Below, one piece after another: positions 13,101 through 28,100 of a stretch of 64,000 nucleotides of DNA (position 1 is the stretch's first letter; the number at the start of each line of letters is the position of its first letter). The translations under genes and the position numbers were made by a program. Under the pieces are notes generated by a model. That model made no database searches. It saw only the letters and a list, made by a program, of their open reading frames with translations, and was not told the origin of the DNA. Source of the stretch: Pectinophora gossypiella (Eukaryota > Arthropoda > Insecta > Lepidoptera > Gelechiidae); NCBI RefSeq assembly GCF_024362695.1, contig NC_065429.1, positions 4,310,501-4,374,500 on the forward strand, given 5' to 3'.

Positions 13101-16100
13101 GGTAAATTCCACTTGATATCAACTCACAGTCGTGGTCTGAATCATCCCCCTCAGTGTTCGATGCGGTATCACTAACATTATGTATAGCATGTAAATAATA
13201 CTTAGATTAGTTGCTACAATAATAACTTCCGTGGTACATTTAGAATATGACCTTTGTCAAGTTTATCATTGATAACAATTATGACAAAACTAATTGTGTT
13301 ATCTGATAATTGACATGCCTACATTGGTAATTCCGAAACGTAATAATATTATTACAATGAAGTACTTAAATGGTCCAATTTCTCGTGATTTCATAAATTA
13401 TCAATTTTTTGTTATCACTAGAAACAATTTTTTTTTGTTTCACGGTCGTTTCATACCTTTTGTTTCCGCGTTTGAAAGTTGCTTGGAAGATAATTGTGCA
13501 TAGTACACATACGCGTAAGACTACGCCTATTTCCCGTTCGGGGTAGGCACAGACCGAGAAATTCCACGTACTACAACCCAGTTCAAATTCAAATTCAAAA
13601 ATATCTTTATTCAGTTGGTAGCATAGTTACACTTTGAATCGTCAATTTTTACATAGTCACACCACTTTCGCTTCTTTCTCTCCCAGCAAAATCTTCTATG
13701 TATGAACTCGTTGATTTAAGAATACACTTAAACTTTCTTTTAAACATCCTGGATTTGATCACCATGTATACTTATGTTAGTACCTTATAACTAGATTTGA
13801 CACGCTTTCTGAGGTCCAATATCAGAGGGCTGTCACGTCACACCTATTAGCAATTGCAGCCAGGATTCCATTGGATATTTTTTTTATAATAAGAAAACAA
13901 GATTAATTACGAAACAAAACTGCGTGACAAAATTAATGAACATATTCACACGTGTCAACTTGAGACGCGATTGCCAAGTCGTAAATATGGAATCGTCATT
14001 AAAATCGATAAATATGTACTTAAAGCCACTTACATCATAATCTTGTATCGCAAATTGTCATTTCATTTGACGTAATAATCAATTCGTTTACTCAGTTTTT
14101 CACACACATAAACTCACGACTATATCCTAATGGTTCAGTCAGAGGTACATCCATCGCAAGATGATCTAAGTACCGACGCCTCATCGATCTGTCTGTTAGA
14201 CCATCATCATTTTTTGTGGTCACCCATCCTATGACCGGCCTTTGCGAAAGTTGCTTAACTTCAACAATCGCAGACCGAGCGCGTTTACCGCTGCGCCACC
14301 GAGCTCCTCATCAGATGGGAATAATAAATGCCAAGGAGAGAGAGAGAGAGAGAAAGTTTTTATGTGGCATGAAATATATGAAACCGTCCAGAAAATCCTG
14401 TTTATTCTTCCCACTGCACTTTACATCTGTTATCAATTCATCAACATTCATTAAACGTAATTACAGTATTTACTAAACTAATATTGATAAAGTTATGACT
14501 AAAACTGGTAAAGTTTAGTATTTGTTTATTATTAATGCTAATGAGAATGACCCACGATCCGCTGATAAACCAAGATCTGGAGTGTTAAAATGGCCACATC
14601 GAAGCAATTCATTTAAGAAAGCAATTTTGCAATTTGACATCTGCGCATATAAAAGTAAGTGCGCAATGCAAACAAATGTCAAATAGCAATATTGCTTTCT
14701 TAGATGAATTGCTTCGATGTGGCCATTTTAACCCCCCTGTTAACTGGTAAAATAATATGTCCACATCCAACAACGAACATTGAAGTTGAGCAAATGTGGA
14801 TCACCTTTTCTGTGAACAAAACACGTTTTCTAGTTGGTACTGTGTTGCCGCTCGACAGCGCCCTATCGATAGTTTTCGATCGAACTATCGATAGTTTACC
14901 AAAAAATGATAGTATCGATGGAATGGAATTCTATAGTCTCTGCTTACCCCGGTGGGAAATAGGCGTGAGTTTATGTATGTATGTATGATAGTATCGATAA
15001 TTAATCGATAGTATTTTTTAGCGATACTATTGATAAGTAACGATACTATCGATAGTTAAGAAATGAAAAACTACCGATAGCATCGCTCTTCGATATTCCG
15101 CAAGCTATCGATACTATCGTTGCTTATCAATAGTATCGCCAAAAAAGAGCTATCGATACTATCGACAGTATCGATACTATCGATAGGCCTATCGATTGGG
15201 TAGATGATTTTGGCTGTTTACTATCGATAGAAAAACTATTGATTTTTCGGCAACACTAGTTGGTACAGCCTATAAACCAGACTGGGTCTGTATTGATATT
15301 TTTTTAGATTTTTCAGAGAGACTGACTTCTTATCTTCGTTTAAGAATCACGACATTATAGTGCTTATGGGTGACTTTAATATTAATTTGCTGGATGAATC
15401 TGACAGTTGCTTTAAATCAATTTTTACGCTGTTCTAACTTAAACAACCACGTCAAGTCCGCTACAAATTAGTTCAAATTCAAATTCAAAAATATCTTTAT
15501 TCAGTGGGTAACATAGTTACACTTTGAATCGTCGATTTTTACACACTGAATAGGCTCTTTATGTTATGTTCTGTAGTTACTCCATCAATCCGCATTGGGC
15601 CCGCGTGATGGTTTAAGGCCCGATCTCCCTATCCATCCGTAGGGAAGGCCCGTGCCCCAGCAGTGGGGACGTTAATGAACTGATTATGTAGTTACTCACC
15701 TGCTAGCCATCTCGACCTTGATGCCGAAGCACTTGAGGCTCCGCGCGACGCCCTGCTCGAAGGCCTTCTGTTGTCTGTGGTTGTCTAACATGGTCTCGTA
15801 GTCAGACCCTCGCTTCCGGAGGACCTTTTCTAGTTCTCCATCAGATATGTCGTCGTGGGCGTGTCTGTGGAGATGGAGAAACGGATTAGTGAAAGAAATT
15901 GCTCTAGAACAATAAGGCCGCCCAAATTGTACTGTGTTCATGTGTTGTGTCTGATTGTTGAAATTTAGTTCTGTGCAATAAAGTATATTTGATTTGATTA
16001 GAGTTTGGTACAGGCATAAACCAACCAAACCAAGAAGACCAAGAAGAGCTTACATGGAACAGATTAAAGAGAAGGCGAACGTCGAAATCAGTCTTTGATA

Positions 16101-19100
16101 GACAAGAATGGAGAATGCTACAGCGACTATAGCGTGGCTCTTAAATTAGTCATGCGATGACAGGCATAGAATAAGGAATAGAACGGCAACTCTCCGCTCC
16201 CCACCGGCGAATGAGCTAGGTTTACCTCACCCCCTCGATCTTAGGACAATCAGGTTGTTGAAGCCTGCAATGTCCTTACCAAACAAAGGACAGTCTCACA
16301 AAATGATTTCGACAATGTCCCCATCGGGACTTGAACCCGGACCCTCAGATCGTGAGCCTAACTCTCTAACCACTAGAGCACAGACGTTGTTATTAATTAA
16401 TTATTACTTTACTATTATTAATTTCTAATTAATATCGTCTTCTTCTTCTATCGTGTCGGTTGTGAGGTGAATTACCAATCTCACCAACCCTGGTGTCAGG
16501 GCTACTTTTGAGCCGCCAAAGGCCCCTGACATGACTCATGTAACGACTACGTATTTACATCAGTAAGTAGTAACCGGGACCATTGCTTAACATGCCTTCC
16601 GAATTAATAACTAATATTATTATAACTAATTAATATTATTATTTATGATTTAATTGGCCACCTCACGCCCTGATGTGGAGGGCGTGCTCAGTGGAGTAAC
16701 GGGACAGTGGTAGATAAGAAATATTATCTATATTATAACAAACATAACATAGCATCATGCCTGTTTCCCGGAAAGGGTAGGCAGAGGTCGTGTATAAACA
16801 AAATTAAGTGGCGTCTGCACGAATCAGCACCTATATGTTGTGACACTCCGACATCGAGGGAGTGCCACAGCGCTGATTTTCGATATAACAGGATGTAAAG
16901 ACAGAAAGACAGGAGCTCGGCGGCGCAGCGGTTAACGCGCTCGGTCTGCGATTGTTGAAGTAAAGCAACTTTCGCAAAGGCCGGTCATATGACGGGTGAC
17001 CACAAAAAAAAAAGTTTTCATCTCGAGCTCCTCCGTGCTTTGGAAGGCACGTTAAGCCGTAGGTCCCGGCTGCATTAGCAGTCGTTAATAACCATCAATC
17101 CGCACTGGGCCCGCGTGATGGTTTAAGGCCCGATCTCCCTATCCATCCATAGGGAAGGCCCGTGCCCCAGCAGTAGGGACGTTAATGGGCTGATGATGAT
17201 GAAAGACAATTAGAACAACACAAGAAAGACAAAGGGCTCAGTTCATTTCTAATAGAAATCTCTATTTTACTTTACTATCTCAGTGCAGCTGAGATAAATA
17301 GGAAGGAGTAAATCTTATTATTTATTAATAAATATTATTATTATCTTAATAGCGGAAACAAATAAACTTCCTTATGGTTTGTTATCTGTGGTAATACATA
17401 TCGCGGAGATGTTATATTATTATATTGGTTATGATAAATAATATTTGCAATAATAATAGATAGAGATAATATTTGTTATGTTTTCTGCATTTAACGTTTA
17501 CATAAATATAAGCACAGGTTTATATCACTACATAGTATAAAACAAAGTCGCTTTTTCTGTCCCTATATCCCTATGTACGCTTAAATCTTTAAAACTACGC
17601 AACGGATTTTGATGCGGTTTTTTTAATGTTGATAGAGTGATTCAAGAGGAAGGTTTATAATTAAATAGTGGAAAAATACTGTTATTTTTGAGGTTTTTAA
17701 TGTGATGTCGTAAATAATTTATTTTTTTCCGAGCGAAGCCGGGACGGCTCGCTAGTACATAAATAAAAACAAATTCAAATTCAAAAATATCTTTATGCAG
17801 TAGGTAACATACTACCAACTGTTTACTAGGTTACTACTTACTGATGTAAGTACGTAGTCGTTACATGAGCCATGTCAGGGGCATTTGGCGGCTCAGTAAT
17901 AACCCTGACACCAGGGTTGATGAGGTGGGTATTCCACCTCACAACTCACACGATAAGAAGTAGGTAACATAGTTACACTTTGAATCGTCATTTTTTACAT
18001 AGCGAAGTCTCAGCCGCCTAAAACTATGCATATAACCCGGGTGCTTTCAAGGCCAGAGTGAACAGGCACCTTCTGGGCGAGCTCGCTCCATCGTATGCCT
18101 CGTCAATGCCTTCGGGCAAGTCTGGGGCCAAGAGCAAACCCATCAAAGGTAAAGAAAACTACTGCAGCTCACAACCTGTATAGCAACCTGTCACTAAATG
18201 AATAGTCACTGTGGTCCGGTGGTTCACCGGCTTGCTTCTCTAACTGGGAGCGCTGGTTCGAACACCGGTGCAGATTTCACTAACACGGTTGACTCGACCA
18301 TTATAGACGGCGATACGGCTCACCGCCTATCACGTTGGTCTAACAGCAAGGTCGGTGAGGTGTGGGTACTTAGTTCATCTTGCGATGGATGTACCATTAG
18401 TTACCCCGTTAGGATATAATCGTGAGCTAGCTAGATCATAGAAGGTAAGCTAAAAATGTTATAACAGAAGAAAAGCGTGGAAGAGGAAGGCCAAGAAGAC
18501 CTTAGGCGAACATCATGTCTTAGAAGGAAATGAAGGAATTGGCCTTTGGTAGACCAGAATGAAGAATGCTACACCGACAAGGACGTGGCTCTTAAATTAG
18601 TGATGATGATTATAAGTACAGACATAGAATAAAGTATAATCGATTCCCGATCCGCCATGACAGGAATCGCCTGCGCATGCGCTTCAAAATAATAAGATAC
18701 TTACTTCTCATACTCATATCTGGTGACCTTGGACACGATGAGGCACTTGTCCATTTTCAGCCGCGGCGTGGGCTCAACCTGCGCCTGCGACCGAGTGCTG
18801 CCACGCCGCGCCAGCCGCTCGGCGAGCCGCTCACCGAGCTCTGTGCTTTGAAGCCCTGTGGAATACATAAGAAAGTCATAACCTGAAATGTGATCGGACT
18901 GGTATTTTTTTTAATTTATTTTACCAGTTAACTAAGACCGATTAATGAATGTGGAATTCCACAGACGATTAGGTTGTTGCCAACTTTTTAAACACGCAGG
19001 TTGTGCCGATTTTTTTGATGCGTTACTATCTATACGGCCACCTTGTCTGTCACTATCTGTTTCTGACTCTACATTAGTAACGTCACTTTACATTTTATCA

Positions 19101-22100
19101 GTCCAGTGTTTTGCCACCTGCGTAGTATTATCAATACACCTCATATGTATTATCAGTAATTCAGTACAATAATAACGCAGTTGGTACACTAAGGTACACT
19201 ACATTTTTTTTCTTCTAAAAAGCCACATTAGATATTGCGCTTTTCCTCTCAGACGACGCCTTGAGCCGAAGTTCGCGCCTAATTGGGCACCCTCAGGCCT
19301 GTTGTCTTAAACGTCGTACCGGGTGAGAGCTTTCAGCGCTCCCCATTTATCCGGCCAAGTAATTAATGCCATCTGCGGCAAATCTACAATAAGTCACGTT
19401 AAATATATATATACAGGGTGTTAGTGACATCGTAACGAAAACTTTGAGGGATGATTCAGGCCATAATTCTGAGTTGATATCAAGTGGAATTTTCCGTCGC
19501 AAAAGTATGGAACGGAAAATAATTTAAATAAGCTCTAAAATTTTCATGATTTCTCCGACAGGAAATTCCACTTGATATCGACTCAGAATCATGATCCGAA
19601 TCATCCCCTTCAGTATTCGTTACAGTGTCACTAACACCCATACCTACTTGTATGGCTACTGTATGTACTTGTATGGGGTGTAAGTGACATCGTAACGAAT
19701 ACTGAGAGGGATGATTCAGCTGATTATTCTGAGTTAATATCAAGTGGAATTTTCGATCGCAAAAGTATAGAATTGAAAATAATTTAAAAAAACTAAAAAA
19801 ATAACATGAATTTTGCGACGGAAAATTCCACTTGGTATTAACTCAGAATCATGGTCTGAATCATCCCTCTCAGTATTCGTTACGATGTCACTAACACCCT
19901 GTATATATTGCGCCATAAAAAACAATGCGGGACTCTCCACGCTACGTTCCTGAAAAACAATATAGATGGCTTCTAATTTCATGGATAATAGACATGCATC
20001 TTTTATCTTCGTAAAAACGAAGAAAAAAAAATAAATTACGAGTATTATATATTAGGTTAAGTGATGTTGTCTTGGCAGAATGTTAAGTTGTCTTTGTTTT
20101 TTCATACTAGTGTTTTTAAAAAAAATAAAAGTCAGTTTTGCTTCTGATCTCACTGTGTTTGTATTTTATATTGGCGACTTCGGAATAATCGAGGAATTAT
20201 GGCTGTGAACATTTCAAATGTGGTATTTCCGGGACCGTTTAACCCAAAAACTGATAAGTGGTGTGATTATAAGGAACAATTGTTGTGTGCACTCGACGCC
20301 GCGGGCGTGGGTGAAGCTAACCTCAACAAAGGACGATCGCTATTCCTTGCTCAGTGCGGAAAAGATACATTTGCGTTAATTGCGTCGTTGTTAGTTCCTA
20401 AACGCCCCACGGAAGTGTCCCTAGAGGAGATCTTTATTGTTTTGGACCGATTTTATGAACCGGAGGTGAACGAAATACTACAGGCGGGAAAATTTTACAA
20501 ACGTCAACAGTTACAAAATGAAAGCGTGCAGGATTTTGTGGCGGCTATAAGTTTAATAGGTTCGAAGTGTAATTTCATGGATTTGAAACGACAGTTGAGA
20601 GACCGTTTAGTGCTAGGGGTGCGGGACGATAGATTGAGGCGTGATTTGTTGAAAAAGAAGGATCTAACATACGAGATTGCGTTACAAACATGTCTAGACT
20701 ATCAAGTGGTGTGTCCGGAGTTATACCCAGTGGCTGTAACTAACGCGTCAAAGCAAACTCCGTCCAATGTCACCGACTATCATGAACCAATGGACATTGG
20801 TAGTGTGAAAACAATGGGATGTAGTCGATGTGCGCGTGCACACAAGTCAGGCGAACGATGTCCCTTCGTAAAAGCGAAATGCTTCTATTGTAAGAAGTTT
20901 GGTCATATCGCTGCAGCTTGTAACCGGAAGCCGGGCAAGGTGCATCAGGTGGAGACAGAAGAAGACAGTGCTGACGCCTCAGCGGTGGTGGAGAACATGA
21001 TGGGCATATATGTCTGCAGGGACCGTTACGTGCCGCCAATAACGACCGAGGTCACGATTGATGGAGCTGCAGTCATGATGGAAGTGGACTCGGGGGCTTC
21101 ACGTACCATCATGTCAGAAGAGACATACAACAAGTTGTGGTCGTCACCCCCACCTCTGCGGCCAACTAATTTGAAACTGGTGACATGGACTCAAGATGTT
21201 TTAAAAGTAGTAGGACTGGCAGACGTACGTGTCTGGTTGGGAAATGTAGAAGCACAGTGCGAGCTGGTGGTGGTGTCAGGCAAAGGGCCAAACTTGCTGG
21301 GCCGGAATTGGTTCCAAGCATTAAATCTACAAGTGGCGGGACTATGCTGGTCAGAAGAAGAGATTGAACAGTACAAAATAGATTTCCCTGAAGTATTTAA
21401 GGAAGGGCTGGGTGAATACAAAGGCCCGAAAGTATCACTGCATATACGGCCAGATGCAAAACCACGCTTTATGAAAGCTCGACCAGTGCCGTACCCTCTG
21501 AGGAAAAAGGTGACAGACGAACTCAGAAGGATGGAGGAAGAGGGAGTATTGACACCAATCAGATATTCAGAGTGGGCATCACCCGTAACGCCGCGCATGA
21601 AAGAGGATGGCTCGGTACGCATCTGCGGGGATTATCGGTCGACGGTGAATGCTGCGATTGATACCGACATCTACCCGCTGCCGACACCAGTCGAGGCATT
21701 TGTAAATCTTAGCGGAGGTAGAATATTCAGCAAGCTGGACCTGAAACATGCATATACACAGATGAAAGTGGATGAGGAAACAGCGATGTTGCTGACACTG
21801 AACACGACGATTGGCTTAATGAGAGTGAACCGCCTAGCTTTTGGGGTGAGTGCGGCCCCTGCGATTTTCCAACGCATCATGTCCTCTGCCCTTGCGGGAA
21901 TGAAGGGAGTCGCGTGCCTGCTAGATGATATCGCGATAACTGGAGCTACAATGGAAGAACACGATCGACGGTTGAGGGAAGTTCTACAGAAACTGCAGGA
22001 TATGGGACTACGGCTAAATATGAAAAAATGCGTATTCGCAGCAAATAGTATCGCATTTCTAGGCCATATGATTGATGCGGAGGGCGTCCACCCGTCACCG

Positions 22101-25100
22101 ATGAAAGTCAAGGAGATAAAGGAGAAACCAGCTCCGACGAACAGAGAGACGTTGCGTGCTTTCTTAGGGTTATACAATTACTATGAAAAATTTTTACCAG
22201 ACAAAAGCACCATACTAGAGCCATTGTACAGATTGCTGGAATCAAAAAGGGAATGGACTTGGAAGGAAAAGGAGCAGGAAGCATTCGAAGAGGCAAAACG
22301 CTTACTATCGTCGGACCTCACATTAGTAGGATACGATCTACAGAAAGAACTTCTTCTGATTTGTGATTCATCTGAGTATGGACTGGGAGCGATAATTGCA
22401 CATGTGATGGAAGACGGATCGGAGCGTCCGGTGATGATGGCCTCACGCACATTGCAAGCCCATGAGAGGCGCTATGGGCAAATAGATAAGGAGGCCCTTG
22501 CAATTATATTCGGATTGACGAAATTTCATGAATTCTTGTCTGGTCGGAAATTTTGTATAGTGACAGATCACAAGCCCTTGGTTGGGTTATTCAACCCAGC
22601 GAAACCCATACCAGAACAGATTACACCAAGAATGTTACGCTGGTCATTGAAACTCGCTTCGTATGACTATACAATAAAATATAGACCAGGGAAGCTGATC
22701 GGCAATGCAGACGCATTAAGCAGATGGACCGCCGCAGATACGGCGAGCGTGAAGGAAGAGGCACTGCGAGAAGTAATGCTGCTGGAGGAACAACCCACAG
22801 GTTGGAATCTGGATGCGGTTAGAATTGCAGAAGAGACTAGAAAGGACCCGGTTTTGCAAAGAGTGATGTTCCACGTGATACATGGTTGGCCACGGAAGAA
22901 CACAGATCCAGACCTGCAGGCTTTTTGGGCCCGACGAGAGGCTCTTTCACACAATAAAGAATGCTTATTGTGGTGCAATAGAGTCGTGGTACCCTCGGCC
23001 ATAAAAGAAGAGGTGTTAAAAATTTTACATGTTCCACATGCTGGGATAGTCCAGACGAAAATGTATGCCAGAGGGTATGTATGGTGGGTGAACATTGATC
23101 GGGATATAGAAAACTTGGTCGCTGGGTGTGAACAGTGCCAAGAAGTACGTAATAACCCACCAAAAGACCCGCAGATTTGGATTACTGCAGATAAGCCATG
23201 GAGCCGTGTCCACATAGATTTCGCTGGGCCCTTTGAAGGCAAGACATTCTTAGTCTTGATAGACAGTTATAGCAAATGGTTTGAAGCCGAGATAGTCCAA
23301 ACAATGAGCAGTAGCACAGTGGTAACGGTACTCAGGAAAATTTTTACTGCACAAGGATTACCAGATGTGATTGTCTCGGATAATGGCAGAGCATTCACAT
23401 CCGAGGAGTTCAACATGTTCCTGAAAAAGAATGGAATTAAGCACCTATATTCTCCGCCATATCACCCGGCGACAAATGGTCAAATAGAACGAGCGATCCA
23501 GACTTTTAAAAATAAGATGAAGAAGCTGACGCCTTTGAATTTACAGTGGCAGGAGAAGCTCTGTAAGGTGTTATTCTATTTAAGAACTGTCCCAAATAGT
23601 GCGACGAATAAAACCCCTGCAGAAGTATTGAATGGACGCAAATATAGGACGGCAGTGTCAGCCCTGCACCCAGATTCAATGCCCAGTCAAGCAGACCAGC
23701 AGCGCGAGGCGGCGTCGCGGCGCCGACCGGCGCGTAGCTTCAGTGTAGGACAACCGGTGCTGATACATATGTACGGGCCGGGGGAGAAATGGCTCAGGGC
23801 CACAGTAACAACTGTGGAAGGACCTACCACCTATAGGGTGAGGACGGAAGATGGAGAGCTGCATCGTCGACATGCAGACCAAATGTTAAATAGACCGGCG
23901 AGGCGAACTACTGATAATGACAACAACAACTCGGATGAGTCACAAGATCCTCCCATAGTGCTCCCTCCCCCTGAACTATGGCGTGACATGATTGGGATAC
24001 CTGATGAGTGATTTGAAGTAGGAAATGGCAAGTAAGGGTCTTGGTTGTGATGATAATTTAGAATTTTGTTTATTTTTCATGAAAATTATGATTGTTACGT
24101 TTAATTAAGAAAGAGTCTGTAATCTAAGAGTAAATTAGTTAGAGGCATATTTAATTTTGTGAAAACCATTGATAATGAGAGAGAGGTATATTATATATTA
24201 GGTTAAGTGATGTTGTCTTGGCAGAATGTTAAGTTGTCTTTGTTTTTTCATACTAGTGTTTTTTAAAAAAATAAAAGTCAGTTTTGCTTCTGATCTCACT
24301 GTGTTTGTATTTTATAACGAGGGTAAAAAAAAATGGTAAAATTAATTAAAAGGGTATAAATTACGATCCTTTTTATTATACCCAGGCACAATTACATCGT
24401 CCACCCATTATTCATCATCATCAATTTAAGAGCTACGCTCTTGTCGGTGTAGCATTCTCCATGCTACTTTTTTAGGGAATAATAGGGCAGTGGGTTCCCT
24501 CTTGCCTTCCGCCCCGCAGTACTCTGTCTGACGCGAGTGGAATGGCGTCCGGAGTAGTATATTACAAAGCCGTACTAGGACTCCTGTCCTCCGCCTCTGT
24601 AGTACTGACAGTTACTGCTGTTCTGTCAGGTTCCAGGTTACAGTCCCTGTGACTTGCCCCTTCCGTCCTGTATTGCCGTATCGATGGCTCCCATCTCCGC
24701 CTCTGCAACCGTTGAGATCTTCACCCGTATCCCTGGGCAAGGATTCTACGTTATACCCCGTAGGTCTGGGTATGTGTGTTATTCTCATTATATTTCCAGA
24801 TAAGAAAAACCCAACCAATTCTTCGAAGCATAAATAGTGATTGATGAACAACACTCGAATTTTAAACATAAACAAAATCAATACATTGAACTCAGATTTA
24901 TATCTGTTAGATTAAGAATCAGGGGCGTATTCAAATTTCAATATCTGCTGGCGCCATTTTATTTTTAACCGACTTCAAAAACGAAGGAGGTTATCAATTT
25001 GCCCTGTATGTATGTATGTAATATTGATGAAATTGCATAATATTCGTATATGATAGTTTATGTGGGCTTCTTAATACGTGTTCTAAATTTCACTGGCGTA

Positions 25101-28100
25101 CATATTTGTATGTTTTTGGTAAGAAATTTAAATTTAAAAATATATTTATTCAGTAGGTAACATAGTTACACTTTGAATCGTATTTTTTACATAACGAACG
25201 TCTCATCCGCCTAAAACTACTGCAGTTTCTCACAACCTGTATAGCCGGGGAAAAGAAGCTGCAAGAAAAACCTCGGCACAGGGCCCTAGACGTAATGCAT
25301 CGCATAGTATCGAATGTGAACTTCGAAGAATAAATACTTAAGTCAAGGCTGTATGTTTTCTGATCTTTGCCTGTTGCTAAAGCGAATTTAAACAACATCC
25401 GTATTTAAAAGAAAAAATATCAATGCCGGGTGCTTTTAAGGGCAGAGTGAAGAGGCACCTTTTGGGCGAGCTCGCTCCATCTTAGGCCTCGTCAATGCCT
25501 TCGAGCAAGTCTGGGGTCAAGAGCAAACCGATCAAAGGTAAACACCTAAATACAGGCCTGCTAGGAAGCCCGAACAAAAATATTATTTTCAAAGTGGATC
25601 TATATTTAACTTGCAATATCTCTGCCCTTATCATTGAAAACATTCCACTGCCCATGTATCCGTTAATGTATTGCCTTAGTGTTACTGGGTCAATAGGGAC
25701 TGGAAATTTTATCGTGCATTGAGAAATAGGGACTTTCCAGGTTATGTCCCTCAAAGACAATATAGATGGCGCTGTACAGGTTTTTCTTTCGTTTAATTTT
25801 ATGGAAAACACATCTTTTATCTTTGTCTTTGGGTATAAATGATGACCCTCTTTATTACGCTCAGGCACAATTACATCTTCCACCCATTATTATTCTGATC
25901 AAAATAATGAAAAGCAATATAGGTAGCAACATAATTCTGTGCACAATATGATCCAAATATTAAGCAACGATTATTTTTATACATGCTTCTGCAATTACAT
26001 TGTATTTTGGGTATAATTATGTAGGTACGGTCACGAGCATTAATATGTATACACTTTGGTACCATGTCACATTAACTTTTTTGTCAAATTGAAGTGTAAG
26101 TCTCACTAAATGTCAAATATGTTACTGCGACAGAGTCCTAAAGTGGGTACATTATATTGCTCATGACTGTACTACCTGAGTAATGAGAAAATAGGTAATT
26201 ATCACGTTAAAGCTGTACAATGCCATCTATTTTTTTTTTTGTGAACATAGCCTGGAAAGTGCCTCATTGTCGAGTGAATGCATTTCTATTATACATCTAT
26301 GTCAATTCAAATTCAAATTCAAAAATATCTTTATTCAGTAGGTAACATAGTTACACTTTCAATCGTCAATTTTTACTACATAACGAACGTCTCATCCTCC
26401 TAAAACTACTGCAGCTTCTCACAACCTGTATAGCCGGGGAAAAGAAGCTGCAAGAATAACCTCGGCACAAGATTACAGTGTCTTTATCCCACTCTAAGTG
26501 GGGTTGGCACAACATGTATGTCACAAAGAGAAAATAAAATTGATAAAATGTGACTCGAATGAGACTCGGATGAGACTTTAACCCACAGCGAACTTTTTTA
26601 TTGACGTGACTTACTGTTGATTTGCCGCAGACGGCAGTAACTACTTGGCCGGAATAGTACTACCGTAGATACTACGCTTCATACAAAAATGCAGCGAAAA
26701 CTTGACCCTTTTTTAGCTATACATTCGTACACAGCTGTAGGTATATTGATTCAATAAAATGGTATCAAATGAAGAAAGTATGCCGTCGTCTTATTACGTA
26801 TATTAGTGCGTGGTGCTTCGTAACTCGGTCGGGCTATACCACGACTCGGATTGACCGATCTCGGAACTATTCGGAACAGGAAAACAATGGAGTAGACTTA
26901 ATGTTTTTTTTTATGTTTTAATAAGTTAGTAAAAGTACCTATATCAATGGGTGTTATTGTTAACTTGCTTGTTGTAGCTTGAAAAGCGTTGCAAGAATCG
27001 CAAGTCCCGTATGAATTAATTTTCTCAAGCAGTCGTGCTTAAATACTGACACATCATCTCACGCCCGTAACCCCACTGAGGTAATCAGAGCCAAAAAATA
27101 TCCCAGAATGGGCTTGATGCACCTTATGGCGATAGGTGTTATCAGCTCATCTTAGCATATTATGCAACGTAAGTCCACGTATTCTTAATTGGGGTAGTCA
27201 GAGGTACATCCATCGCAAGATCAACTAAGTACCCACGCCTCACCCAGCTTACTGTTAGGCTAACATGATAGTGTGGTGTGGTGGTGAGCCAACGGTGTAC
27301 AGTCATGAGCAATATCATGTACCCACTTTAAAACCCTGTCGCACTATCATATTTAATATTTAACGAGACTTACGGTTTAATTTGTCATTATGTGACATAG
27401 TTTCAAAGTGTATACATATTAGCTCTTGTGACCGTAAGTGAAAGCTGCACTTAAGATAAATGAATTCATTGAACTGAACTCATTGGTGCAAGTCCGGTAA
27501 CAGGATTATTCAAGAAAACAATTTGTATGGTACAAAATATTTATGTAGCAACCCTATTTGATATTGGAATTATCGTATTGATTGTCTCCGTTCAATTTGC
27601 ACAACTGCACAATACAACAATATGTGATGTGATGACCTTGTAATATTACTAAGGACATGTCACAATTCAACAACATCAGCAAATACGTAAAGGTGATTTA
27701 TTAGCACCGTTTATCTCAAGATTACAGTGCAACGGCACTCATATAAACATGTTTACATAATTACCATATCAATCCGCAATTTATATTTCTACTTGGATTA
27801 TCAAGTAATATTGAAGAAGGTGTGCAAGACACACCCTAATTTACACATACATACATACATAAACTCACGCCCGTAATCCCAAATGGGGTGGGCAGAGCCA
27901 CAAGTAATCAAAGACAACTTGCAGCCACTGTTGATACGAAGTCCTAAGATGGATATGATGAACCTTATGGTGATAAGGGATCAGCCTATCGCCCACCCTA
28001 ATTTACATTCACATTAAGTGATTTACAAGAATTGACCAGCAGAAATGGAGATGGACCAGGCATATGCTAAGATCCAAAGTGGAGCCACACAATTACCCAG

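Larger units (their letters stand above)
20043..24316 (+). mobile_element. Full-length Ty3/Gypsy LTR retrotransposon
   Basis: A 4274-bp element with 128-bp LTRs at both ends and a perfect 5-bp target duplication (ACGAG at 20038-20042 and 24317-24321). The LTRs differ at one visible base and the single gag-pol frame is intact, so the insertion is young. LTR ends are TAT...ATA rather than TG...CA. It has no envelope frame. It lies antisense in NADK2 intron 1 and splits an older family B MITE (left part 19945-20042, right part 24317 to about 24405). Confidence 0.95.

Noticed and set aside
21191..23882. Minus-strand ORFs of 60-191 codons over the Gypsy element
   Set aside because: Shadows of the intact plus-strand gag-pol frame.
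20043..24316. Endogenous retrovirus or errantivirus
   Set aside because: No envelope frame after integrase; only about 180 bp separate the pol stop from the 3' LTR.
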